Shown: piece by piece, positions 1-6,381 of the stretch
Layout: each line of letters opens with the position of its first letter
Numbering within the stretch: position 1 is the first letter of the stretch
NCBI GenBank assembly: GCA_015222555.1
Contig: JADFVM010000036.1
Location: 1 to 26,045 of the forward strand
DNA length: 26,045 bases
Source: Pseudomonadota bacterium
Lineage (GTDB): Bacteria > Desulfobacterota > JADFVX01
Direction: 5' to 3'
Made by a program: the position numbers and the translations under genes
The notes under the pieces: generated by a model
Told to the model about the DNA's origin: nothing
Seen by the model: only the letters and a program-made list of their open reading frames with translations
Database searches by the model: none

Positions 1-17
1 AAAAGAGCTTAATATCC

Positions 18-46
18 TTGATTTTAGGATAAGTTGAGACTATTCT
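18..46 (+). promoter_or_regulatory. Candidate promoter of tRNA-Sec
   Basis: A -35-like TTGATT at 18-23 and a -10-like TATTCT at 41-46 are separated by 17 bp. Transcription would start near 53, about 20 nt before the mature tRNA 5' end at 72. The match is good but not perfect, and the assignment rests on pattern and position only. Confidence 0.4.
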
Positions 47-71
47 TGTACTGCACTTTGGAAAAGAAAAT

Positions 72-167
72 GGAAGGGAATAGTGCCCGGTGGTGCTGCC
101 GGTCTTCAAAACCGGAGATCCCGATAGATGTCGGGATGGTGGGTTCGACTCCCGCTTCCTTCCGCCA
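72..167 (+). tRNA. selC: tRNA-Sec (selenocysteine, anticodon TCA)
   Basis: This is a 96-nt tRNA with the features that set selenocysteine tRNA apart. The acceptor stem has 8 bp (GGAAGGGA at 72-79 with TTCCTTCC before the G discriminator) and stacks on a 5-bp T stem around TTCGACT. The anticodon loop CTTCAAA at 104-110 carries TCA at 106-108, which reads UGA. There is a long variable arm (ATCCCGA paired with TCGGGAT), and the 3' CCA is encoded at 165-167. It means the organism inserts selenocysteine at UGA codons, so selA, selB and selD are expected elsewhere. No selenoprotein gene is evident in this window. Confidence 0.96.
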
Positions 168-207
168 TTTCCTCCTCCCATAATTTCTGCATAGATAACT
201 GACGTTG

Positions 208-498
208 ATGAACATAGAAAAAGAAAGGATTAGAATACACCTTTTTATATCAGGCAGAGTCCAGGGAGTGTTTTACAGGGCAAACACAAAAGATGTTGCA
301 CTGGAACATCATCTTACGGGATGGGTGCGTAACTGTCATGACGGCCGTGTCGAAGCTGTGCTGGAAGGCGGGCGCAACAACGTCGAAAGGGTTATTAAGT
401 GGTGTAAAGAAGGGCCTCCTTCAGCCAATGTAACTGACCTTGAGATCATACCAGAAGAGGCGACGGGGGAATTCAGCAGTTTTTCAATCCGTTACTAG
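208..498 (+). CDS. acyP: Acylphosphatase
   Basis: This is a 96-residue protein, the usual size for the single-domain acylphosphatase family, which hydrolyses acyl-phosphates such as carbamoyl-phosphate and 1,3-bisphosphoglycerate in the cytoplasm. The phosphate-binding signature is near the N-terminus: GRVQGVFYR at residues 16-24, with Arg24 as the substrate-binding arginine. The catalytic asparagine is Asn42 in GWVRNCHDG. A TTG lies directly before the ATG at 208 in the same frame; the ATG is preferred as the stronger codon, although no clear Shine-Dalgarno sequence is visible. The gene follows tRNA-Sec and is convergent with the minus-strand operon that ends at 527, so it is probably transcribed alone. 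Confidence 0.93.
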   Translation: MNIEKERIRIHLFISGRVQGVFYRANTKDVALEHHLTGWVRNCHDGRVEAVLEGGRNNVERVIKWCKEGPPSANVTDLEIIPEEATGEFSSFSIRY

Positions 499-526
499 CT
501 CGCATTCTTAATAAGTCTGGCGGCTC

Positions 527-763
527 CTAGTCAATCTCTTTTTTCAGCTTTTTTAGCTTCTTTTTAGCCTTCTTAGAAACATCTTTGGAAAAATCTTTCG
601 CTTTTTCTCCGGCCTTCTCCATCTTTTCTTCCACCTTTTCCAGCTTGTTGCCCACTTCAACACTCTTTTTCCCAAAGTCTTTCAGAAGGCTGCCTCCTCC
701 CAGGTAAACGAAGAGGGCCGCAAAAAAGACAACCAGCAATATCCACTTGACTAAACGTATCAT
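527..763 (-). CDS. Small Lys-rich membrane-anchored protein of unknown function
   Basis: This 78-residue protein has one N-terminal hydrophobic segment (about residues 4-27) followed by a highly charged tail of alternating Lys and Glu, ending in a lysine cluster. The tail has the look of a long amphipathic helix or coiled coil. Its start overlaps the stop of the upstream cytochrome gene by 4 bp (ATGA type), so it is translationally coupled and is the last gene of the apbE-to-cytochrome operon. The predicted topology is an inner-membrane anchor with a basic helical domain. I do not recognise a family; the composition is compatible with many YtxH-like or apolipoprotein-like small proteins, so no function is assigned. 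Confidence 0.6.
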   Translation of the reverse strand: MIRLVKWILLVVFFAALFVYLGGGSLLKDFGKKSVEVGNKLEKVEEKMEKAGEKAKDFSKDVSKKAKKKLKKLKKEID

Positions 764-1689
764 TGGGAAATTGTTTTCACCTCAACATTTTCATGATAAA
801 TGACGATTGATACCTCTTTCATCGCCCTTTTATCTACCCGTTTTAGCGTAACCTCAAGAATATAGTCTCTATCGGAAGAAGGGACCATTTCAATATCGAG
901 ATAAGTCTCTTTTGTATGCCTTATAGACTCTTTACCCCAGCCTGCGACAATAACTTCCTTATTGTCAATTGCTTTGCCGGAAGAATCTTTCAGAGAAAGC
1001 AGTAATACATAGGCCGTATTTATTTCATCGGCCGGCAGATTGTGGCCGGCGCCGGCATTTGCAACGATAAAGAGGGCCAATACCTTGCCGTCCCGTAACC
1101 AGACATCATGACTGATGTAAACTGCCTTTTTGAGTTCATCAGAGGTGAGCATGGGCTTGACGGATTTCAGTTGGGCGCCCTCAATCCCGGTGAGCCTTTG
1201 ATGATAACCTTTCTTGTCTTCTATGGGCCGACCCTCACTATCGGCGTGACAGGTAAGACAGTCTTTCTCTTTCGCAAAGTACACACTTTGTGTCCATTCA
1301 TTAAAAAGTTTATCGTGGCAGCGGCCGCAAAGTTGATAGACCGTATCCTTAAAGTTAATTCCGACTTTAGAGAGGGTTAACAGCTCCAGCTTAGGTTCAA
1401 CAAAATGGCACTGGGAACAATCACCCTTTCCTTCGGAATGGCTCTTTTTCATCATCACATCTGATGCTGATTTCGGTTGAGAGTGTACAGGCGTATAATC
1501 CTCTTCTTTTGTCGCTTCATTGTAAGGCCTGTAAGAAATTTTCCACCCCTTGTATATATCATAGTGACAGTGAGAGCATGTTTCATCTGGAGGACTATGC
1601 GCCTCTTTCCAGTTTTTCAACCTGACGCATGAGGCGGTAAGCATGCCGATGATCAGCAAAGCCAGTATAAGCGGCCATTTTTTTATCAT
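760..1689 (-). CDS. Tetraheme c-type cytochrome, probable lipoprotein
   Basis: This 309-residue protein is probably exported and is expected to carry four covalently bound hemes. The N-terminus has a short basic start, a hydrophobic stretch and a lipobox-like LTASC with Cys21 as the likely lipidated residue; the -3 position is Thr rather than Leu, so lipidation is probable, not certain. Four CxxCH heme sites are visible: CSHCH (38-42), CSQCH (91-95), CGRCH (121-125) and CLTCH (144-148). Spaced histidines between them could act as distal ligands. The C-terminal half (about 190-309) has no heme sites and looks like a beta-rich domain. The general layout resembles cytochrome c554/NrfB-like multiheme proteins; the electron partner is unknown. 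It overlaps rsmI upstream and the Lys-rich membrane protein downstream by 4 bp each. Confidence 0.88.
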   Translation of the reverse strand: MIKKWPLILALLIIGMLTASCVRLKNWKEAHSPPDETCSHCHYDIYKGWKISYRPYNEATKEEDYTPVHSQPKSASDVMMKKSHSEGKGDCSQCHFVEPKLELLTLSKVGINFKDTVYQLCGRCHDKLFNEWTQSVYFAKEKDCLTCHADSEGRPIEDKKGYHQRLTGIEGAQLKSVKPMLTSDELKKAVYISHDVWLRDGKVLALFIVANAGAGHNLPADEINTAYVLLLSLKDSSGKAIDNKEVIVAGWGKESIRHTKETYLDIEMVPSSDRDYILEVTLKRVDKRAMKEVSIVIYHENVEVKTISQ

Positions 1690-2534
1690 TTTTTCCCCCT
1701 CTGATCTTTCATCCTGATTATTTCCTGATAGACGGCTCTTTTTGAAATATTCAACTCACGAGAAGCGATCTCAGCAGTATCTTTTACTGACAATCCTTTG
1801 TCCAGAATCGATTGCAATGTACTGACCACATCTGCCTCGTCAGTACTTTTTACAACTTTTTCATCGTGACCGGCAAGAATGAGGGTCACTTCTCCCTTAA
1901 GCCCCTTTTCTTCAACGACCTTGATTATATCAGATATTTTTCCTCTGACAACCTCTTCATGAATCTTTGTCAGTTCCCTGGCAAGGGCAGCCTTTCTGTC
2001 CCCTAATAGTTGCAATAACTCCTTAAGCGTCCGGCCTGCCCGCCTGGGCGATTCGTAGAGGATAATTGTCCTTTTTTCATCGAGAATAGCCTCTAATCTT
2101 TTTTTTCGTGCGCTGCCTTTGGGGGGTAAAAATCCCTCAAAGACGAACCTGTCTGTGGGAAGGCCGGAAAGAGTGAGGGCAGAGATAATCGCCGAGGGAC
2201 CGGGAATGGTAATAACCTTTCCTCCCTCATCAATGGTTTTTTTGATCAAATAGTAGCCGGGATCAGAAATGCCCGGTGTCCCGGCATCTGAAATAAGGGC
2301 CACATTCTTGCCGGATTTTAGCTCAGCCAGAACTTTATCGCCGGTAATCTCCTCCTTTGCACTATAATAACTGACAAGGGGCGTTTTTATTTCATACCTC
2401 GAAAAAAGCTTTCTTGAATGCCTGGTATCCTCTGCTGCAACGAGGTCAACGGACTTTAATACCTCCAGGGCCCTCAGGGTAATATCGCCAAGATTTCCTA
2501 TAGGTGTTGAAACGATGTAAAGTGTCGTGTTCAT
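1686..2534 (-). CDS. rsmI: 16S rRNA (cytidine-1402-2'-O)-methyltransferase RsmI
   Basis: RsmI methylates the 2'-O of C1402 in the decoding centre of 16S rRNA using S-adenosylmethionine. The 282-residue length is typical. The tetrapyrrole-methylase fold signatures are in order: VSTPIGNLGDITLRAL near the N-terminus, AAEDTRHSRKLF, the SAM-binding SDAGTPGISDPG, and PGPSAIISALTLSGLP followed by FEGFLPPKGSARKKRL. The C-terminal helical region ends in a basic tail. The gene starts 12 bp after nadE ends and overlaps the cytochrome gene by 4 bp, so it is co-transcribed with both. Confidence 0.96.
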   Translation of the reverse strand: MNTTLYIVSTPIGNLGDITLRALEVLKSVDLVAAEDTRHSRKLFSRYEIKTPLVSYYSAKEEITGDKVLAELKSGKNVALISDAGTPGISDPGYYLIKKTIDEGGKVITIPGPSAIISALTLSGLPTDRFVFEGFLPPKGSARKKRLEAILDEKRTIILYESPRRAGRTLKELLQLLGDRKAALARELTKIHEEVVRGKISDIIKVVEEKGLKGEVTLILAGHDEKVVKSTDEADVVSTLQSILDKGLSVKDTAEIASRELNISKRAVYQEIIRMKDQRGKK

Positions 2535-2546
2535 TGGCGCTGCCGT

Positions 2547-4295
2547 CTATCGCCTGAATTTATTGACGATAGGCATTCTTCTGTCTCGCCCGAAGGCCTT
2601 CGGTGTAATTTTTACACCGGGTGCCGCCTGCCGCCGTTTATATTCATTGCTGTCAACCATTTTGAGCACTTGACTAACCGTGGCCTTTTCATATCCCAGG
2701 GCCACAATTTCATTAATGGAAAGTTCATTTTCTATATATTCCTGAAGTATTGTATCAAGGACATCGTAAGGGGGAAGGCTGTCCTGATCCACCTGCTCGT
2801 GTCGCAACTCCGCAGAGGGAGGTTTTGTTATACTGTTTCTTGGGATGATATCAAAACCTTCCATCTCGTTTCTAAGCTCGGCAAGCTCATAGACCAGGGT
2901 CTTTGGAACATCTTTGAGGACACTGAATCCTCCTGCCATATCGCCGTATAAAGTAGAGTAACCCACCCCCATTTCGCTTTTGTTGCCAGTTGTGATCACC
3001 ATACTGCCGAATTTGTTGGAAAGCGCCATTAGAAGGGTTCCCCTGATCCTTGCCTGAAGATTTTCTTCTGTCACATCGGCTTCATACCCTTCGAATGCAG
3101 GCTCAAGACTGCTTAAAAATGTTTTAAAGATGTCTTCTATAGAAATAATGCTGAATTCAATCCCAAGGTTAGAGGCAATCAACCTGGCATCATCAATACT
3201 TCCCTGTGATGAATATCTTGAAGGCATGGCAACCCCCAGCACCTTGTCCGCCCCAAGTGCATCTACGGCGATGATCGCAGTCAGGGCCGAGTCGATTCCT
3301 CCACTTAATCCGATGATCGTCTTCTTAAACCCACTTTTGAGCACATAATCCCGCGTTCCCAGTATGAGGGCCTTATATATTTCTTCAAGCGGCTTGAGCT
3401 CTTTAGACAGAGGCGGTTCAAGCAACTCCTTTTTGGGTTTCAGTGTTCCCTGGAGGAGGGAAGAGGAAATCGTCAGCTCTTCATCAATCCCTTTATTCCT
3501 ATCGACTTGTTTCGCTTCTTTTTCAAGGTTTATGTCGGCAACGAGAAGGGCCTCCTCAAAGAGGGGCGCCCCTGCCACAATCTTGCCACTGCTGTCGAAA
3601 ATCATACTGCCGCCATCGAAGACGAGTTCATCCTGCCCGCCCACCAGGTTGGTGTAAGCGATTGCTACACCGCTTTCCGCAACTCGCCTAGCCAGAACAT
3701 GCGCCCTTTCTTTGTGCTTCCCTGCATGAAAGGGAGATGCGTTAATATTTATGATCAGATCTGCCTTTCCCTTTAATGCCTGTATGCCTGTCGGACCCTC
3801 GGCGTGCCAAATGTCCTCACATATATTGACGCCGAAAATGATATCATCCAACTCAAATACCAGGCATTTCGAGCCCGCAATAAAGTAGCGTCTTTCATCG
3901 AAAACGCCATAATTAGGCAATATAATTTTGTGGGAAACCACCTTGATTTTCCCATTATGAATAACGGCAGCAGCATTATAGGCAAGCCTGCCTCTGGCTT
4001 CCCCCTTGCCGGGAGAAGGTGCCTTTGTGGCATCAACAAACCCCACAATTGCCGTAATATCTGTACATTGCCGGGCAACAAGGTTGAGAGCCTCCATGTT
4101 ATCACGAATAAAGCCGGGCTTTAGCAGAAGATCATCAGGGGGATAGCCTGTTATTGCCATCTCGGGGAATGAGATAATATCAACCCCTTTTTCACGCCCT
4201 TTTTGAATATAGGAGATTATCTTTTCGCTGTTGCCTTCAAGGTCACCGACAGTACAATTTATCTGGGCAAGACCGAGTCTTACAGTTTTTTTCAT
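2547..4295 (-). CDS. nadE: Glutamine-dependent NAD+ synthase
   Basis: This is a two-domain enzyme of 582 residues that makes NAD+ from deamido-NAD+, ATP and glutamine. The N-terminal amidase domain (about 1-260) is of the nitrilase superfamily with a visible catalytic triad: Glu45 in FPEMAITGYP, Lys123 in HKIILPNYG and Cys159 in VNICEDIW. The C-terminal synthetase domain (about 300-582) has the ATP pyrophosphatase loop SGGIDS at 331-336 and a TTGNKSE motif further on. It lies between the Gx transporter gene (88 bp away) and rsmI (12 bp) in the same minus-strand operon. Confidence 0.96.
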   Translation of the reverse strand: MKKTVRLGLAQINCTVGDLEGNSEKIISYIQKGREKGVDIISFPEMAITGYPPDDLLLKPGFIRDNMEALNLVARQCTDITAIVGFVDATKAPSPGKGEARGRLAYNAAAVIHNGKIKVVSHKIILPNYGVFDERRYFIAGSKCLVFELDDIIFGVNICEDIWHAEGPTGIQALKGKADLIININASPFHAGKHKERAHVLARRVAESGVAIAYTNLVGGQDELVFDGGSMIFDSSGKIVAGAPLFEEALLVADINLEKEAKQVDRNKGIDEELTISSSLLQGTLKPKKELLEPPLSKELKPLEEIYKALILGTRDYVLKSGFKKTIIGLSGGIDSALTAIIAVDALGADKVLGVAMPSRYSSQGSIDDARLIASNLGIEFSIISIEDIFKTFLSSLEPAFEGYEADVTEENLQARIRGTLLMALSNKFGSMVITTGNKSEMGVGYSTLYGDMAGGFSVLKDVPKTLVYELAELRNEMEGFDIIPRNSITKPPSAELRHEQVDQDSLPPYDVLDTILQEYIENELSINEIVALGYEKATVSQVLKMVDSNEYKRRQAAPGVKITPKAFGRDRRMPIVNKFRR

Positions 4296-4383
4296 TGACC
4301 TTTACCTGCGAAGTTTTCCATTGGAATCGTCTTGAACAGAGATAGCACACTTTCCTCAAATCTGCAAGATTGCGCGAAGGCCA

Positions 4384-4920
4384 TTATTTAAGTTCTGACA
4401 GGGTTTTGATATTTGGCACCTCTCGTAAATACTTTACGAGATAATTTGCGCCAAGGCCGCTGATAAAGCCGGTAATGAGAGAAAAAGTCAGGAAAAACGG
4501 CAAAAGGAGAAAGACCTGAAAATGTTTAATGAGGATGAAATAGGCAACAAGAACTTGAACAAGGGTATGTGTATAAGCCCCCAGAATGCTGATTCCGACA
4601 ACGCTGAGCCAGGGTGAGAAGATGCTGTGGGCCAGTGCAAGAACGAGTGTGCTGGCAATACCTCCCGAAAAGGCGAGAAAAAATGATGGCGTCAGGAAGG
4701 TGCCCATCAAGAGTGTTCCAATGGTTATCTTCAACAATGTAACGGTCATCCCCGCCTTCAGACCGAAGAGGACAATAACGGCCAGGGTAATAATATTGGA
4801 AAGCCCAAATCTCAACCATGGGAAAGGGGTCGGAAAAGAAGATTCCATGGTATGTACAACAATTGCAAGAGAGGTCAGCAGCGACAGGTATACCTTATAT
4901 CTTAACCTGTCAATCATCAT
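4384..4920 (-). CDS. Gx transporter family membrane protein (heptaprenyl diphosphate synthase component I-like)
   Basis: This 178-residue protein is very hydrophobic, with about five or six predicted membrane segments and small-residue-rich helices (GLSNIITLAVIVLFGLKAG, LLMGTFLTPSFFLAFSGGI, GAYTHTLVQ). The arrangement fits the family annotated as heptaprenyl diphosphate synthase component I or Gx transporter, which resembles substrate-binding subunits of vitamin transporters. It overlaps the stop of apbE by 4 bp (ATGA), a pairing I recall as recurrent for this family, with apbE flavinylating exported proteins. The substrate is not known from sequence; a link to flavin or quinone chemistry through ApbE is inference. 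Confidence 0.78.
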   Translation of the reverse strand: MMIDRLRYKVYLSLLTSLAIVVHTMESSFPTPFPWLRFGLSNIITLAVIVLFGLKAGMTVTLLKITIGTLLMGTFLTPSFFLAFSGGIASTLVLALAHSIFSPWLSVVGISILGAYTHTLVQVLVAYFILIKHFQVFLLLPFFLTFSLITGFISGLGANYLVKYLREVPNIKTLSELK

Positions 4921-5942
4921 CGCAAAAGCACCTGGCCCTTCAGACCGCTTGAGATAGTAACCTTTGAATCTTCATCAACTAAAACACCCTCAACACCATT
5001 CAAAGACTCGATTAAGCGAAGGCCTTTCTCTTTTCCCAGAACGAATACTGCAGTAGACAGTGCATCGGCACTTTTTGCATCGCCGGCCTTAATGGTTACA
5101 CTCATCAAGCCTTTAGCGGGATAGCCCGTGGATGGATCAAGGATATGATGATAACGCTTTCCTTCGTGGAAAAATACCTGTTCATAATCACCAGAAGTTA
5201 CAATAGATGTCAGATCGCCATTTAAATCGAGGCTGGCAAGGACTTCACCGGGTTTACGCGGATGCCGCAAACCAACTCGCCAGGCCTTGTCCCCCTTCTT
5301 GCCCTTGACAATCATATCGCCACCGGCATCAATGATAAAGTTTTTTACATTTCTTTGCGCAAGCAGTTCCCCGGCCCTGTCTATAATGAAGCCCTTGGCA
5401 ATTCCTCCCAGGTCGAGATGAACATCTGCAATGGTAGAGATTGTTTTTCCCGGCCTGTCAATATTCAGGTTCTGAGGTCCGCTGATTTTTATCGCTGCCT
5501 TGATATCGTCATCCGGTGGAGGGCTTTGCCCTTCTTCTTCATCTTTGAAACGCCATAAATCTATGAGTTTCCCCAGGGTAATGTCAAAGCTGCCCTGACT
5601 GATAGCGTGAAAATGTAAGCCTGCTTCAACAAGATCAAGGGTTTCTTCAGAAACGGAAACATTTTCTCCCGGCCGATTATTGATTTTCCAGATATCGCTT
5701 CCTTCATACTGCCGGCCAAGGAGCTCTTCCAGACGTTTTATTTCTTTAAATGCTTCATTAATGTGCTCATCCGACTTATCTCTATTGCCTTCATGAAAGA
5801 CGGTTATTTCTACAATCGTCCCCATGAGCATCCTTGTCCGTTTAACGGCGTTGCTGTCTTCGTCACCTTTTATGGAAAGAAAAAGAAGAATAAAAACTAG
5901 AGCTGTTAGAGGGAGGACTGTCTTGATTAAATTTTTCTTCAT
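4917..5942 (-). CDS. apbE: FAD:protein FMN transferase ApbE
   Basis: ApbE attaches FMN covalently to Thr or Ser residues of exported or membrane redox proteins, using FAD as donor. The protein has 341 residues, close to the family norm. An N-terminal hydrophobic segment (about 7-24) serves as export signal or anchor; there is no cysteine for lipidation. Family motifs are present in order: MLMGTIVEITVF, DLGGIAKGFIIDRA, the IDAGGDMIVKG stretch, TSGDYEQ and HHILDPSTGYPAKG, which together form the FAD and metal site. It is the first gene of the minus-strand operon that ends at 527 and is divergent from pgaA. A target such as an RnfG- or NqrC-like protein is not in the window. Confidence 0.95.
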   Translation of the reverse strand: MKKNLIKTVLPLTALVFILLFLSIKGDEDSNAVKRTRMLMGTIVEITVFHEGNRDKSDEHINEAFKEIKRLEELLGRQYEGSDIWKINNRPGENVSVSEETLDLVEAGLHFHAISQGSFDITLGKLIDLWRFKDEEEGQSPPPDDDIKAAIKISGPQNLNIDRPGKTISTIADVHLDLGGIAKGFIIDRAGELLAQRNVKNFIIDAGGDMIVKGKKGDKAWRVGLRHPRKPGEVLASLDLNGDLTSIVTSGDYEQVFFHEGKRYHHILDPSTGYPAKGLMSVTIKAGDAKSADALSTAVFVLGKEKGLRLIESLNGVEGVLVDEDSKVTISSGLKGQVLLR

Positions 5943-6023
5943 TGATGTCCTGTATCCCCTAAAGGTTCACCCTCTGACTTAAAACGTCAAGAGAGGAAAA
6001 TTCATTTAATGTCAGACAGACTT

Positions 6024-6052
6024 ATGTTACAAAATCAGATGTGGTTTGACAA
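6024..6052 (-). promoter_or_regulatory. Candidate promoter of the apbE operon
   Basis: Read on the minus strand, TTGTCA (6052-6047) and TAACAT (6029-6024) are spaced by 17 bp. This would start transcription about 75 bp upstream of apbE. Its -35 overlaps the plus-strand TTGACA at 6046-6051, so the two promoters would be back to back. The -10 match is only moderate. Confidence 0.3.
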
Positions 6053-6075
6053 GGACTTAAGTATTTAAATAGAAT
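6046..6075 (+). promoter_or_regulatory. Candidate distal promoter toward pgaABCD
   Basis: A perfect -35 TTGACA at 6046-6051 is followed after 18 bp by TAGAAT at 6070-6075. Transcription would start near 6082 and give a leader of about 300 nt before pgaA. It competes with the better-placed site at 6140-6168. Confidence 0.35.
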
Positions 6076-6091
6076 CTCCAAAATCGTTAGG

Positions 6092-6113
6092 CATGCTTGA
6101 CATACAGCATGTC
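6092..6113. promoter_or_regulatory. Nested inverted repeat, candidate operator upstream of pgaA
   Basis: Two inverted repeats overlap here. CATGCT at 6092-6097 pairs with AGCATG at 6106-6111, and GACAT at 6099-6103 pairs with ATGTC at 6109-6113. The site ends 26 bp upstream of the TTGATT -35 at 6140, a typical position for an activator. The protein that would bind is unknown. Confidence 0.4.
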
Positions 6114-6139
6114 TAAAGCGTGTTTTTTAGATAATCCAT

Positions 6140-6168
6140 TTGATTGTTCATGTCCTGGACGTTATAAT
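6140..6168 (+). promoter_or_regulatory. Candidate main promoter of pgaABCD
   Basis: TTGATT at 6140-6145 and a perfect TATAAT at 6163-6168 are spaced by the optimal 17 bp. Transcription would start near 6175, giving a pga leader of about 207 nt. This is the best sigma-70-type match in the gap between apbE and pgaA. Confidence 0.5.
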
Positions 6169-6203
6169 CACTAATTCTAGCAATATATCTGAAAATACCG
6201 CCT

Positions 6204-6241
6204 GTTTTTTGCGCATGGGACTAAAAATGGGGGCAAAAAAC
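6204..6241 (+). repeat. 9-bp hairpin enclosing a 12-bp tandem repeat in the pga leader
   Basis: GTTTTTTGC at 6204-6212 is the exact reverse complement of GCAAAAAAC at 6233-6241, with a 20-nt loop. The loop begins an imperfect direct repeat with a 12-bp period: ATGGGACTAAAA at 6215-6226 and ATGGGGGCAAAA at 6227-6238. The element lies about 30 nt after the predicted start from the 6140-6168 promoter, so it would be in the untranslated leader. It could be an RNA structure or a DNA-binding site; I do not recognise it as a known riboswitch. Confidence 0.45.
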
Positions 6242-6327
6242 AAATGTATTGTTTTCCATTGAAAGGCCTAATATTTTCCTGACTTATTATTAACTTAACT
6301 ATTGCCGGCTATTCAGCTAATACTTAT

Positions 6328-6340
6328 CTCTTTTAAAGAG
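6328..6340. repeat. Short palindrome upstream of pgaA
   Basis: CTCTTT and AAAGAG flank a single T, a perfect 6+1+6 palindrome 41 bp before the pgaA start. It may be a hairpin near the ribosome site or a chance AT-rich palindrome. The rest of the 5943-6381 gap, beyond this and the elements listed separately, shows no convincing gene. Confidence 0.25.
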
Positions 6341-6381
6341 AAGATAGCATCAAACCTTCAATCCAACCTAATTGATGTGAT

